From a virus: a stretch of DNA of 52,195 nt. Where the stretch lies: positions 1 to 52,195 of IMG/VR virus record IMGVR_UViG_3300017917_003289, one strand, 5' to 3'. Below are positions 30,968-39,883 of this stretch, in pieces. The notes under the pieces were generated by a model that did no database searches, had not been told where the DNA came from, and worked only from the letters and a program-made list of their open reading frames with translations. Positions within the stretch are counted from its first letter, which is position 1; every line of letters begins with the position of its first letter. The position numbers and the translations under genes are program-made.

Positions 30968-32510
30968 CTTTTTCCGAGGCCTTCAGGGCGGCTTTCAGAC
31001 GGGCATGCAGCTCGGCCAAGCCATGCGCCAGCGCCGCATGGAAGAGGAGTTGTCCAAGGCCTACGGCCTGACACCCCAAGAGCAGCTGGCCGCACAAGCC
31101 ACCCCGGAGCAGCTGGCCCGCGCGCAGGCCGAAGCGCAGGCGATGCAGCAGCAAGACGCCGCCGAGTTCGGGTTGACCCCGCAGGAATCCGCGCGCTACG
31201 CCCCCGCTGCGCCGCAAGAAGGCGCCCGTGTGGCCCTGCCCACCTACACCATGGGCGGCCAGACGTTCCAGCGCGCCCCGACCCAGCAAGAGATCGACTC
31301 CGCCCGTATGCGCGCGGCTGCTGACGTGTATGGCCGGTTTGGTGACGCCGCTCGCCGCGAAGAACTCATGCGCGGCCTGCGTGCTGAGGAGCGCGCCACC
31401 ACCGCCGAGGCCCGAGCCCAAAAGAGCTTTGAGACCCAGCAGGAGGAGGCAGGGCTGCGCATTGGTGAGACCCGTCGCCAGATTACTGAGCGCGAGAATT
31501 ACAACAACTTCGCCAAGTTCGCCACTGACAACCCCAATCTGCCGGTCGACGAGCTGCGCAAGGCCGCCCGCACGCAGTTCAACCTCACGCCCAAGCAGGA
31601 AGAGGACTACATCCTCAGCCGCCTCAACATCCAGAAGGCGGACGCTGACGCGTTCAAGTTGAACATCCAGAAGAAGCTCCAGGGCAAAAATCTGACGCAG
31701 CTTGGTCAGTTGTACAACACTGATCCTGACTTCGACGACAAGACCGACCTGGCCATCGTGCCGGGTAAAGGCGGCGCCGTCACGCTCAACTTCATCGACA
31801 AGGCAAGTGGGCGAGTCACCAGCACCCAATCATTCAAGAGCGAAGCCCTGGCCACTGAGTACCTTGCCAAGCAAGCTATCGACCCGCTCAACATTGGCAC
31901 CTGGCTGCAGACCGTGCAGAAGAACGAAGCCGTAATCGAGCAGTCGCAGGCCTACGCCAGCCGCCTTCGTGCGCTTGGCGGCGAAGAGAAGGGCTTGGAG
32001 AAAAAAATCTCTGACGCAGAAAAGACGCTGGGCCGCAAGCTCACCGATGATGAGCGGAAGATTCTGGTCGGCCTGGCACCGAGACCTCGTGATGTCAGCA
32101 ACGCCGACGTGATCAGCTACGCCAAAGAGCTCGTGGGCAAGCCCACAGGGCGCTTGGTAGATGGCAAGCCCGAGCGCTACACCGAGACCACCGCGGTACC
32201 CGCCGCCCGGGCCATCCTGGAGCAGCAGCCCACAACCACCGGACTTCCTGGCTGGGGTGAGGGCGGGCAGAAAACCTCCGCGGCTACGACCACCGCGGCG
32301 CCGACGGCGGCTCCTGCGCGTGCGGCCATCGATCCTCTGGGCCTGCAGATTGACCGAGAGACCGAAGAGCTGGCGCTCGGCCGACGTACGGCGTTTAGCC
32401 CGGAGGTGCAAGCCGCTCTGGATGCTCGTGGTGCTGGCCGGCGTGAGTCGGAGCAGGCATACTTGGCGCGAGAGCAAAACCTAGCCACAGGCCGCGGTTT
32501 GTGGCGATAA
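30960..32510 (+). CDS. Putative internal virion (ejection) protein, 516 residues
   Basis: This highly helical protein opens MADFFRGLQGGFQTGMQLGQ. It is Gln/Ala/Glu-rich in the first 160 residues and has charged coiled coils through 260 and a central basic segment (KKLQGKNLTQLGQLYNTDPD). The C-terminal third is Ala/Pro/Thr-rich. Composition, length and its place between two other such proteins suggest the T7 gp15-type ejection protein role, forming part of the channel for DNA entry. It overlaps the previous gene by eight bases. The assignment is by gene order, not by sequence similarity I can prove. Confidence 0.65.
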   Translation: MADFFRGLQGGFQTGMQLGQAMRQRRMEEELSKAYGLTPQEQLAAQATPEQLARAQAEAQAMQQQDAAEFGLTPQESARYAPAAPQEGARVALPTYTMGGQTFQRAPTQQEIDSARMRAAADVYGRFGDAARREELMRGLRAEERATTAEARAQKSFETQQEEAGLRIGETRRQITERENYNNFAKFATDNPNLPVDELRKAARTQFNLTPKQEEDYILSRLNIQKADADAFKLNIQKKLQGKNLTQLGQLYNTDPDFDDKTDLAIVPGKGGAVTLNFIDKASGRVTSTQSFKSEALATEYLAKQAIDPLNIGTWLQTVQKNEAVIEQSQAYASRLRALGGEEKGLEKKISDAEKTLGRKLTDDERKILVGLAPRPRDVSNADVISYAKELVGKPTGRLVDGKPERYTETTAVPAARAILEQQPTTTGLPGWGEGGQKTSAATTTAAPTAAPARAAIDPLGLQIDRETEELALGRRTAFSPEVQAALDARGAGRRESEQAYLAREQNLATGRGLWR

Positions 32511-32535
32511 TACTGGCAACCGCCAGAGCCACACT

Positions 32536-35500
32536 ATGCCGATCTTCAACATTCAGCAACTGAGAGACTCCGCTCCGGCGGAGTTCCGCGATCTTCCTTC
32601 TGATGAGCTGGTGCGGCGATACAGCCAGCAGACGGGTGTCCCGTTTGAACAGGCGGCCGACTTTTTCGGCGTTGCTCCTCGTGGCACCTTGGGGGAGATG
32701 GGCCGGCAGCTTGTTGGCGGCGCGGTTGTTGATCTGCCCCGCATGGTGGGCCAGGGCCTGCAATACACCGGTGTCGCGCCAGAGTTCGGGCGGGAGATGG
32801 CGCAGGCGGCCGAGGCCCGCGCGCCGATGTACGCCCCTGATGTCCGCGGTCGTGGGTTGCTTGGCCAGGCCGGTGTGTATGGTGCTCGTGGGCTGGCTCC
32901 CGCGCTGTCTGTTGCCCCGCTGGCGTTCGTTCCCGGCGGGCAGGTTGCAGCTCCTGCAGCCGCTGCCGCGCTGTTCGGCACCTCGGCCGCGCAAGAGACG
33001 TACGAGAAGCTGATTTCCCAGGGCGTTTCAGAGGAGGAAGCCGCCGCGGCGGCTCGACGCACTGGTCTGATCCAGGGTCCGCTGGAAGGCGCTGCAACGG
33101 CTGTCGGCCTGCGCGCGGTGCGCCCGGCCATGGCTGCTGTGCGAGGCACCCCTACTGCCGCACGGGTCGCAGAAGCGGCCACTGATACAGGCGTGCTTCG
33201 CCCACTGGCGCGCGGGTTGGCCATCAACGCCCCCGTGCAGGCTGGCACTGAAGTTGCCCAGGACGTCGGCACAGAGCTGGTCGAGCGAGCATACGGCGCC
33301 CGCCCCGAAGACCTCGGCGAGATCGCTCGGCAGTCCGCCCTGGGTGGCGCCGGCCTCACCCTGTTGCTGGGCCCACTCGCAGCTGGCGGGCAAGTTGCTC
33401 GCTCTCGTCGCGCCGCAGCGCTCAAAGAAGCGTTGTATGGAGACAACACTCCGATCGAGGTCCGCGCCCAGGCCATGGACTTGATTGCTGCGGAAGCCCG
33501 CCGCCAAGGCGTCGCCGAGCAGGACATCGGTACCTGGATGGATGAACAGTTCGCCGCTGAGGACGCGCGCACCGAAGCGCTTCGCGCTGCCGAGGTCGAG
33601 CGGCGCAACGCAGCCATAAATCTGCTGGGTGAAAAAGCGCAAGGCCTGGAAGGCCTGCAACAGCCCGCGTTTGCGTCGCTGGATCAGCAGCGCGCGTTTG
33701 AGCAGGGCATGGCGGGCGTACAGCTCGAAGCTCCGTTCTCCTCGCTCGGTCAACAGCAGGCGTTTGAGCAAGGTCTCCAAGCCGCGAGCTTGGCCAATAT
33801 CGAGCGCACCGGCCAGCAATACCAAGACCTCATGGGCGGCCGCGCCAGCACCCTGATGCAAGCCCAGGACCTGGGCCAGCAGGCACAAGAAGTCATGGCC
33901 CCGCAGCAGCGTGGCCTCGAGGCTGCGCAACGCGCCGGCGAGCAGTGGCAAGAAGTCCGCGCAGGCAAGACCCGCCTGCAGATGGAGATCGAGGACATCG
34001 GCCGTGAGTGGCAGAAACGCGCCGCGGAGATTCCGCAACCGGTTACTGGCGAGCTGACCCGTGGTCAGCGTGCTGCGCTTCGTGGCCCCGAGGGCCGTCG
34101 TCTGCGCCCCACGTCCACTCCCATCACCCCCGTCGAGGGTGGCCCGATGGCCACCACGCTGCTGCAGCCGCCGCAAGCTGCACCCAGCTCGCCACTCCCC
34201 GCTCCTGCTGCCGCGCCGTCCAGTCTGCTGACCGAGCGCCCGGCCGAGGCTGCACCGGTTGTTTCTCCTCCCAGCGGTGCCCCCGCTGTTCCAACCCCTG
34301 CTGCGCCGGCCGCAGCAGGGGGCTCTTTGGAACAACCCATGGCCCCCCAGGAACAGCGTGAACTCCAGCGCTTGATCGACGCCGCCGACAGCACTGACAC
34401 CGGGCGCGCTCTCCCCGCTGCTGTACGAGGTGCCGAAACCGTCAAGGCCCCTGGCAAAGCCACGATCACCGACCAGACGCTGCGCAAGATTCGCGACGCC
34501 CTGGTGTACGGGCGTGAAGCTACTGGTGTGGATGAAGGCACGCAGCGCGTCATCAGCGCGCTCAACTACTTCACCGAGGCCTACGAGAAGTACCTGCGTG
34601 CTGGCGACAAGGTCACGCAACGCCGCAAGCTGGTCAAAAAAGACGCTGTCGCCGAGACCGACAAGGCCGTCGAAGACCTGAACATGGCCGCACAAACTGC
34701 GCGGCAGGCGCTGGCTGAATTGGGCGAAGCGGTCGGCGGCAACGCCAAAAACGTCGAAGCCGTTGTTCGCCTCGTCAAAGACATGGTGCAGGGCAAGATC
34801 GTCACCCCGGGGCGCACCAAGGCTGACACGATCAAGGCCGCTGCGAAACTCGATACTGTTCTGTCGCAAGGCTGGGCTGCCGCCAAGCGCGAAGTCTTCT
34901 TGCCTGAGAATGTGGACTTGGCTGATGTGCGCGGCGGCGCTGTCCGGCAATCTCGTGAAGTGGCCGCCACTGGCGAGATGTCGCAGATCGAGAAGGCCGC
35001 CACCGAGGGCATCTACGTCAACAAGGAGACCGGCACGCTCCGCGGCATTGCCGCGGTCATGCACTATCTGCGCCGCTTCGGCACTCCCATGGAGCGCCAG
35101 CTTGCTGTGGCGTTGCGCGAAGCGTTCGTGGCCCAGGAGAACCCTGTGCAGGTGCAGTTCATCGACAGCGGCAACCCGCGGTTCGACCCTGCTACCAACA
35201 CGATCTACATTCGCCGCGACGAATCGCCAGAAGTTTTGCTGCATGAGGCGTTCCACGGAGCCCTACAGTCGTATGTCTACCGCAACCCCAACGATCCCGC
35301 AGTGGTCGCGCTCAAGCGCGCGCTCAAGGACGTTGTCGGCTTCAAGGGCGCGCTGACTGGCAAAGCCAAGGAAGTGCAGGACCTGCTCAAGAAGCTGGTG
35401 GCGGAGAAGAAAGAGCTGGACGCTGTGCTGGAGCTGGTCTCCTATGGCACCACGCTCAATGACTTCCGCCGCGCCATGCAAGCCATGCCGTCTCGCGGGG

Positions 35501-38394
35501 TTCCCGCTCAGTTCCTGGCGTCGGTCAACAAGATGTGGGCTGCGATTAAGCGCGCGGCAAGCCGCATGCTGGGCGATAAGCCCTCGCTGGCTTCCGATGT
35601 GCTGCAGTCGTCCATGGAGCTGCTCGACCAGGCCCGCAAGAAGGCGCCCCAGGCAGGCATGGGCAACGTGCTCGAGGCCGCCGTGCAGACCACCAAGCCC
35701 CTGAGCGACGCCAAAGCCGCGGCCGCCCTGGGCGTGTCCGAGCAGGACTACAGCCGCTGGGCCGGAAGCAACCTGATCAACCTGCTGCCTACGCAACGCC
35801 TCTTCGAGGCCGTGGGCTGGAGCGAGGCCAACGCCAAGAAGTTCGTGGGCAAAGCCAGCACCAAGTTCAAGGACCTGGTCAGCAAAAACTTCCCAGGCGC
35901 CGAGATCGCCCTGGGTCTGATCAACTCGCGCTACGCTGTCAACACATCGGTGTCGCAGGTCATGGACCGCTTCAAGCTGGACAAGGGCATCGGCTACCAG
36001 TACGCTGAGGACCTGGCCAATGTCATCTCGCGCCGCCCGGCAGCGGAGGTGAACGCGTTGTTCGCCTACCTCGATGGCAACAAGAAGGCCCTCGATGCCC
36101 TGCCCGACTCCGCCAAGCTCAAAGCCAACGCAGACAAGCTCAAGGAGTGGTTCGACCTGTACGTGGCAGACCTGTCCGACGTTGAGCAGCGGTACTTCAA
36201 GAGCCGCAAGTTCTCCGAGACGCTGCTGTTCCCCGAGCGCACCGAGCAGGTGGCCGGCGGCACATTCGGCCTGGGCAAGATCAACGAGGTGCTGGGCCTC
36301 AAGCGCAAGAGCGAGACCGAACTGGATCAGAACTGGTTCACCAAGGACGCGAACGGCGATCTGCTGCTCGATGGCGACATGTTCCAGGTCTTCAAGATCG
36401 ACAACACCGTCAAGCCCGGGGTCCCAGAAGCGGCAGGCTTTATGTCCGCAGCCCGCTTTGCCGAGTTGAACGGCAAGAACCCTGTCGGCTATTCCGTGGA
36501 CACCACGCGCAAGTGGGTGCATGAAGGGGCCTCCGACCAAGGGCATTCGTTCATCACCAACACCACTGCCCGCGACAAGATCGAGAACCAAAAAGCTGAC
36601 GACGTGGCCAACGCCCTGCGCAACACGGTTGCGGCCCTGGCCAACAACTACGCCAGCAAGCACTTCATCAAGTCGGTTTCCGAGATGGGTAGCGAGGGCA
36701 ACCCGCATGCCAGAGTCGCGTTCGACAGTCTCGACGCGCTCAACAAAGAGTATGGCACCAGCATCACCGAAGACAAGGTGCTGCCTGTGTCGTACGAGAT
36801 GTCGCGGTCCCCGCAGACCAAAGCCCTGTACCGCCAGAGCGGCACCTGGGTGAAGCTGCCCGAGTCCAAGGTCTATGGCGAGTTGTCCGGCAAGTACTTG
36901 CCCGGCCCGGTGTGGAACGCCATGGTCGACATGTCCGATCGGCAGCCGCTGGTTAACTTGCGTGCGGTCAACAACACCATGCGCTGGTTCAAGAAGTCCA
37001 AGACTGTCTGGAACCCTGGCACACACGTGACCAACGCGGCATCCAACGTGACCATGGCCATGCTGCACGACATCTCGTTCAGCACACTGCGCGACGCCAC
37101 CAAGCTGCTGGCCAAGTACGAAGTCTCCCCCAACTCGCTCACCAAAGCCGAGTTGGACCTGGTGCTGGCTTTCCGCGACTCTGGCGCCATGCTGGCTGAC
37201 TACTCCAGTGCCGAAGTCAAAGAGGCTTTGTACAAAGCCCACGCCGATAACCTGCGCGGTGGCGAGGACGTATCTGTCGCCCGCCGAGTGGCCGGCTGGA
37301 TGGGCATTGAGAAGGCCAAGGCCGAGTGGCTCAAGCAGCAGGCCGCCAAGGTCGGCAAAGGTGTCAACTACATCGACGACCTGACCTCGCAGATGTACGC
37401 CGCGGAAGACAACGTGTTCCGCTTGGCTGCGTTCCTCAAGACCGCGGGGACCCTGCAGGCGCGCGCAGGAGCTGCGGCTCCAACCGCCGAGATGCTGTCC
37501 GAAGCTGGCCTGTTTGCCCGCAAGGCGTTCGGCGACTACGACATCGACTCCAAGGCTGTGAAGGTTGCCCGCCAGACGGTGATGCCCTTCATCTCCTGGT
37601 TCTACGCCATGGCCCCTGTGCTTGGTCGCATCGCTGTGTACCAGCCCTGGAAACTAGCCAACGTGCTGGCAGCTTACATGCTGCTCGAGGCTGCGATGGG
37701 CGGCGGCGATGACGAAGAGCTGCGCAAGCAGGGGCCCGAGTCGATCCGCGAGCGGATGTTCTTCGGCACCATCGGCCCGTACATGCACATCCGCATCCCG
37801 TTCATGGGCGACGACCAGAACCCGGTGTACTACAAGCTCGGCGACTACTTCCCCATGGCGTCCATGACCAAGGGCCTGCCCAACGGCTTCATGGGCCAGT
37901 CGTGGTTCCCTGGCGGCTTGACTCCCAGCGGCCCGTTCGTGAGCGGCATCGCGGGCATGGTGCTGGGCGTCGACCCCTACACCGGTAAGTCGATTCACAA
38001 ACCGACGGATACAGACTGGGACAAGCTGTGGAACGTCACCAAGTTTGGCTACGACATCGTGACCCCGCCCGCCATCAGCAGCCGTCAGATCGGCCGCGTG
38101 GATGACTTGATCGCAGGCAAGACCGGCATCACCGGTGTGGAACCCTCTCCCCTGGTGCTGGCCCGCATGTTCGGCCTGAAAATGTACGACTACAACGTCG
38201 ACGAGCAGGCGGCGATCAACGAAATCGTGGTCAAGCGCATCGAGCGCGACTTCAAGTCCGCAATGACCAAGGCCAAGCGCGACGAGATGCGCAAAGGCTA
38301 CCCGGACTTCGAGGCTTTGGATACCGAACTGGACGACCTGCGCAAGCGCATGGAAAAAGAGATCGAAAAGGCCCGCGGTGGGGCCGAGGAGTGA
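32536..38394 (+). CDS. Giant putative ejection protein with HExxH protease motif, 1952 residues
   Basis: The largest gene of the window. It has an N-terminal helical domain (MPIFNIQQLRDSAPAEFRDL), then Ala/Gly-rich hydrophobic stretches (100-160). A very long Gln/Glu-rich coiled coil (about 290-500) follows, then a Pro/Ala/Ser-rich linker (about 540-615). A metallopeptidase motif HEAFH at 903-907 lies within SPEVLLHEAFHGALQSYVY. A large helical part follows, then hydrophobic segments near 1683-1730 (MPFISWFYAMAPVLG) and a charged C-terminal coil. It is likely injected with DNA, like the large internal proteins of T7-type phages; the zinc protease could act on peptidoglycan crosslinks or host proteins. 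There is no lysozyme-type transglycosylase motif. Confidence 0.75.
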   Translation: MPIFNIQQLRDSAPAEFRDLPSDELVRRYSQQTGVPFEQAADFFGVAPRGTLGEMGRQLVGGAVVDLPRMVGQGLQYTGVAPEFGREMAQAAEARAPMYAPDVRGRGLLGQAGVYGARGLAPALSVAPLAFVPGGQVAAPAAAAALFGTSAAQETYEKLISQGVSEEEAAAAARRTGLIQGPLEGAATAVGLRAVRPAMAAVRGTPTAARVAEAATDTGVLRPLARGLAINAPVQAGTEVAQDVGTELVERAYGARPEDLGEIARQSALGGAGLTLLLGPLAAGGQVARSRRAAALKEALYGDNTPIEVRAQAMDLIAAEARRQGVAEQDIGTWMDEQFAAEDARTEALRAAEVERRNAAINLLGEKAQGLEGLQQPAFASLDQQRAFEQGMAGVQLEAPFSSLGQQQAFEQGLQAASLANIERTGQQYQDLMGGRASTLMQAQDLGQQAQEVMAPQQRGLEAAQRAGEQWQEVRAGKTRLQMEIEDIGREWQKRAAEIPQPVTGELTRGQRAALRGPEGRRLRPTSTPITPVEGGPMATTLLQPPQAAPSSPLPAPAAAPSSLLTERPAEAAPVVSPPSGAPAVPTPAAPAAAGGSLEQPMAPQEQRELQRLIDAADSTDTGRALPAAVRGAETVKAPGKATITDQTLRKIRDALVYGREATGVDEGTQRVISALNYFTEAYEKYLRAGDKVTQRRKLVKKDAVAETDKAVEDLNMAAQTARQALAELGEAVGGNAKNVEAVVRLVKDMVQGKIVTPGRTKADTIKAAAKLDTVLSQGWAAAKREVFLPENVDLADVRGGAVRQSREVAATGEMSQIEKAATEGIYVNKETGTLRGIAAVMHYLRRFGTPMERQLAVALREAFVAQENPVQVQFIDSGNPRFDPATNTIYIRRDESPEVLLHEAFHGALQSYVYRNPNDPAVVALKRALKDVVGFKGALTGKAKEVQDLLKKLVAEKKELDAVLELVSYGTTLNDFRRAMQAMPSRGVPAQFLASVNKMWAAIKRAASRMLGDKPSLASDVLQSSMELLDQARKKAPQAGMGNVLEAAVQTTKPLSDAKAAAALGVSEQDYSRWAGSNLINLLPTQRLFEAVGWSEANAKKFVGKASTKFKDLVSKNFPGAEIALGLINSRYAVNTSVSQVMDRFKLDKGIGYQYAEDLANVISRRPAAEVNALFAYLDGNKKALDALPDSAKLKANADKLKEWFDLYVADLSDVEQRYFKSRKFSETLLFPERTEQVAGGTFGLGKINEVLGLKRKSETELDQNWFTKDANGDLLLDGDMFQVFKIDNTVKPGVPEAAGFMSAARFAELNGKNPVGYSVDTTRKWVHEGASDQGHSFITNTTARDKIENQKADDVANALRNTVAALANNYASKHFIKSVSEMGSEGNPHARVAFDSLDALNKEYGTSITEDKVLPVSYEMSRSPQTKALYRQSGTWVKLPESKVYGELSGKYLPGPVWNAMVDMSDRQPLVNLRAVNNTMRWFKKSKTVWNPGTHVTNAASNVTMAMLHDISFSTLRDATKLLAKYEVSPNSLTKAELDLVLAFRDSGAMLADYSSAEVKEALYKAHADNLRGGEDVSVARRVAGWMGIEKAKAEWLKQQAAKVGKGVNYIDDLTSQMYAAEDNVFRLAAFLKTAGTLQARAGAAAPTAEMLSEAGLFARKAFGDYDIDSKAVKVARQTVMPFISWFYAMAPVLGRIAVYQPWKLANVLAAYMLLEAAMGGGDDEELRKQGPESIRERMFFGTIGPYMHIRIPFMGDDQNPVYYKLGDYFPMASMTKGLPNGFMGQSWFPGGLTPSGPFVSGIAGMVLGVDPYTGKSIHKPTDTDWDKLWNVTKFGYDIVTPPAISSRQIGRVDDLIAGKTGITGVEPSPLVLARMFGLKMYDYNVDEQAAINEIVVKRIERDFKSAMTKAKRDEMRKGYPDFEALDTELDDLRKRMEKEIEKARGGAEE

Positions 38395-38396
38395 TC

Positions 38397-38678
38397 ATGG
38401 CAAAAGACCCCCGACTCGCACGTGCTGGCGTCAGCGGCTACAACAAGCCCAAGGCGACGCCCAGCCATCCAACCAAGAGCCACGTCGTCGTGGCCAAGAA
38501 GGGCGACCAGGTCAAGACCATCCGGTTTGGCCAGCAGGGCGTCAAGGGTGCTGGTGACAACCCCAAGACGGCTGAAGACAAGGCCCGCAAAAAGTCGTAC
38601 TATGCGAGGCACAACGCCCAGGACCCGAGCCCTGACAAATTGTCCGCACGGTACTGGTCCCACAAAGTGAAGTGGTGA
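38397..38678 (+). CDS. Small basic phage protein (DUF6321-like)
   Basis: This 93-residue protein contains ARAGVSGYNKPKATPSHPTK, VVAKKGDQVKTIRFGQQGVK and a C-terminal YWSHKVKW. This is the signature of a small conserved phage family annotated DUF6321, function unknown, rich in Lys and Gly. ATG 38397 is preferred because GAGGAG lies 6 bases upstream; a GTG at 38391 is also in frame. It heads a series of four tiny basic proteins at the end of the late operon, where they may be packaged or bind DNA. Confidence 0.78.
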   Translation: MAKDPRLARAGVSGYNKPKATPSHPTKSHVVVAKKGDQVKTIRFGQQGVKGAGDNPKTAEDKARKKSYYARHNAQDPSPDKLSARYWSHKVKW

Positions 38679-38683
38679 GCACC

Positions 38684-38839
38684 ATGAAAAAGCCTGTCTG
38701 GGAAACCCCCAATCCTGCCAAGAAATCCAAGCCGCTCAAGCCTGCACAGAAGGCTTCGGCCAAGGCCGCCGCCAAGCGCGCAGGCCGCCCCTATCCCAAC
38801 CTGGTGGATAACATGCGCGCTGCGCAGAGAGGAAAGTAA
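38684..38839 (+). CDS. Tiny lysine/alanine-rich protein, 51 residues
   Basis: Start ATG 38684 (MKKPVWETPNPAKKSKPLKP), stop TAA 38837-38839. It is rich in Lys, Ala and Pro and ends NMRAAQRGK. It has no fold I can name. The ribosome site is weak (GGTGAG); translational coupling to the gene ending at 38678 is likely. The coding pattern and packing between two other genes support it. A DNA-binding or packaged basic protein is possible. Confidence 0.6.
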   Translation: MKKPVWETPNPAKKSKPLKPAQKASAKAAAKRAGRPYPNLVDNMRAAQRGK

Positions 38840-38841
38840 CC

Positions 38842-39033
38842 ATGATGAAGTCCATGCCCAAGCGCGGTCAGCGTACCGCCACCAACAAGGCCAAGATGAA
38901 CCCGTTCGGCAAGGGTGAGTCTGCCAAGATGGAAGCCGCCGAGCGCAAGATGGCCCCCACCAAGGCTGCCTACGCCAAGATGGAAAAGATGCACGAGGGC
39001 AAGAAGTCGACCTCGAAGATGGGCAAGAAGTAA
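38842..39033 (+). CDS. Tiny lysine-rich protein, 63 residues
   Basis: This 63-residue protein (MMKSMPKRGQRTATNKAKMN, later MEAAERKMAPTKAAYAKMEK) is highly basic, with many Lys and Met and almost no hydrophobic core. The ribosome site GAGGAAAG lies before the ATG. Its composition is like small DNA-condensing proteins, but that is inference. It is one of four adjacent basic genes. Confidence 0.65.
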   Translation: MMKSMPKRGQRTATNKAKMNPFGKGESAKMEAAERKMAPTKAAYAKMEKMHEGKKSTSKMGKK

Positions 39034-39035
39034 TC

Positions 39036-39191
39036 ATGCCCTTCAAGTCAAAGGCCCAGGCCAACCTGATGCGCGCTGCTATGCACGATCCTACCTTCGC
39101 CAAGAAGGTGGGTGTGTCCAAGAAGGTCGCCACGAAGTTTGTGCGTGAAGACCAGAAGGCCAAGGGCGTCAAGCCCAAGGCCAAGAAGTAA
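39036..39191 (+). CDS. Tiny basic protein, 51 residues
   Basis: Start ATG 39036 (MPFKSKAQANLMRAAMHDPT), stop TAA 39189-39191. The opening MPFKSKAQ is the usual start of a small conserved family of phage and prophage proteins. The end is Lys-rich (GVKPKAKK). It is the last gene of the late operon; its stop touches the stop of the converging gene on the other strand. Confidence 0.65.
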   Translation: MPFKSKAQANLMRAAMHDPTFAKKVGVSKKVATKFVREDQKAKGVKPKAKK

Positions 39192-39443
39192 TTACTTCAT
39201 CCGGGCCGACTTGGTCCGGGCAAAGGAGCGGTTCTGGGACTTCGGCACCACGCGCAGGTTGCCAACCCCATTACCGCCGCCCTTGGCCATAGGCGTCTTG
39301 TGATCGACGTCCTTGCCGTCCCCCTTACTCACCAAACCCTTCTTCTCCATCGCGGCGCGCGCAGCGTTGCGCTTTGCACGGTTGGCGATCTGCTCGGGCT
39401 TGGCGTGGTAGTTGGCGTATTCCTTCTTGTAGTCGCGCGGCAT
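39192..39443 (-). CDS. HNH-type endonuclease-like small protein
   Basis: This 83-residue protein starts MPRDYKKEYANYHAKPEQIA and is followed by a basic helix rich in Arg and Ala. The motif VDHKTPMAKGGGNGVGNLRV (about 46-65) and a later N in SQNRSF match the beta-beta-alpha-metal fingers of small phage HNH proteins. It could nick DNA during packaging, as proposed for terminase-linked HNH proteins, although this one is at the end of the early operon. GAGG precedes the ATG. Its stop abuts the convergent late operon. Confidence 0.72.
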   Translation of the reverse strand: MPRDYKKEYANYHAKPEQIANRAKRNAARAAMEKKGLVSKGDGKDVDHKTPMAKGGGNGVGNLRVVPKSQNRSFARTKSARMK

Positions 39444-39451
39444 GGTGCACC

Positions 39452-39883
39452 TCAGTAAAGTCCTGTGAGATCAGGGGGCGCGTAGCCCGGCCCCTTCTTG
39501 ATCTTCCCATTTTCGTCGAAGATGGGGTTGCCGTCCACATCGTACTTCGACCAGTTGCTGATATTCACGCGTTCCGTGGCCTCGACGATCTGCATGCCTG
39601 CACAGTGGGCTACGCCTACGCCAGTCACGATCTGATCTGCGGCTGCGTCCAGGAACTCTTTGCGGTCTGTGATCTCGGCGCTGACGCGGCCCTGCTTGAG
39701 GCCATCTGCCAGCCAACTAAGGGCCGCACGGGCCCGAGTCAGCGTGTCGTTGTGGGTCAGGTTGACCACGGCCAACATCTCGACGATCTCCTCGAGGTGG
39801 CAGCCGAACTGGATGTCGAACTCACGAGGGGTTGGGTCAGGGCGTCCACGGCGGTGCCAGAGGGCAATGGACTCGATACTCAT
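39452..39883 (-). CDS. MazG/PRA-PH-like nucleotide pyrophosphohydrolase
   Basis: This 143-residue all-helical protein has acidic metal-binding patterns of the MazG superfamily: LEEIVEM (E31, E32, E35) and EFLDAAADQIVTG (E76, D79, D83). Its C-terminal segment (NISNWSKYDVDGNPIFDENG, then KIKKGPGY) is shared by phage phosphoribosyl-ATP-pyrophosphohydrolase-like proteins. It would remove pyrophosphate from NTPs or dNTPs, adjusting nucleotide pools or alarmones during replication. GGAG precedes ATG 39883, which overlaps the end of the primase gene (ATGA). Confidence 0.78.
   Translation of the reverse strand: MSIESIALWHRRGRPDPTPREFDIQFGCHLEEIVEMLAVVNLTHNDTLTRARAALSWLADGLKQGRVSAEITDRKEFLDAAADQIVTGVGVAHCAGMQIVEATERVNISNWSKYDVDGNPIFDENGKIKKGPGYAPPDLTGLY

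Noticed and set aside
35263-37242. Long minus-strand open frame opposite the giant ejection protein
   Set aside because: It is the antisense shadow of a real gene; no ribosome site or recognisable domain.
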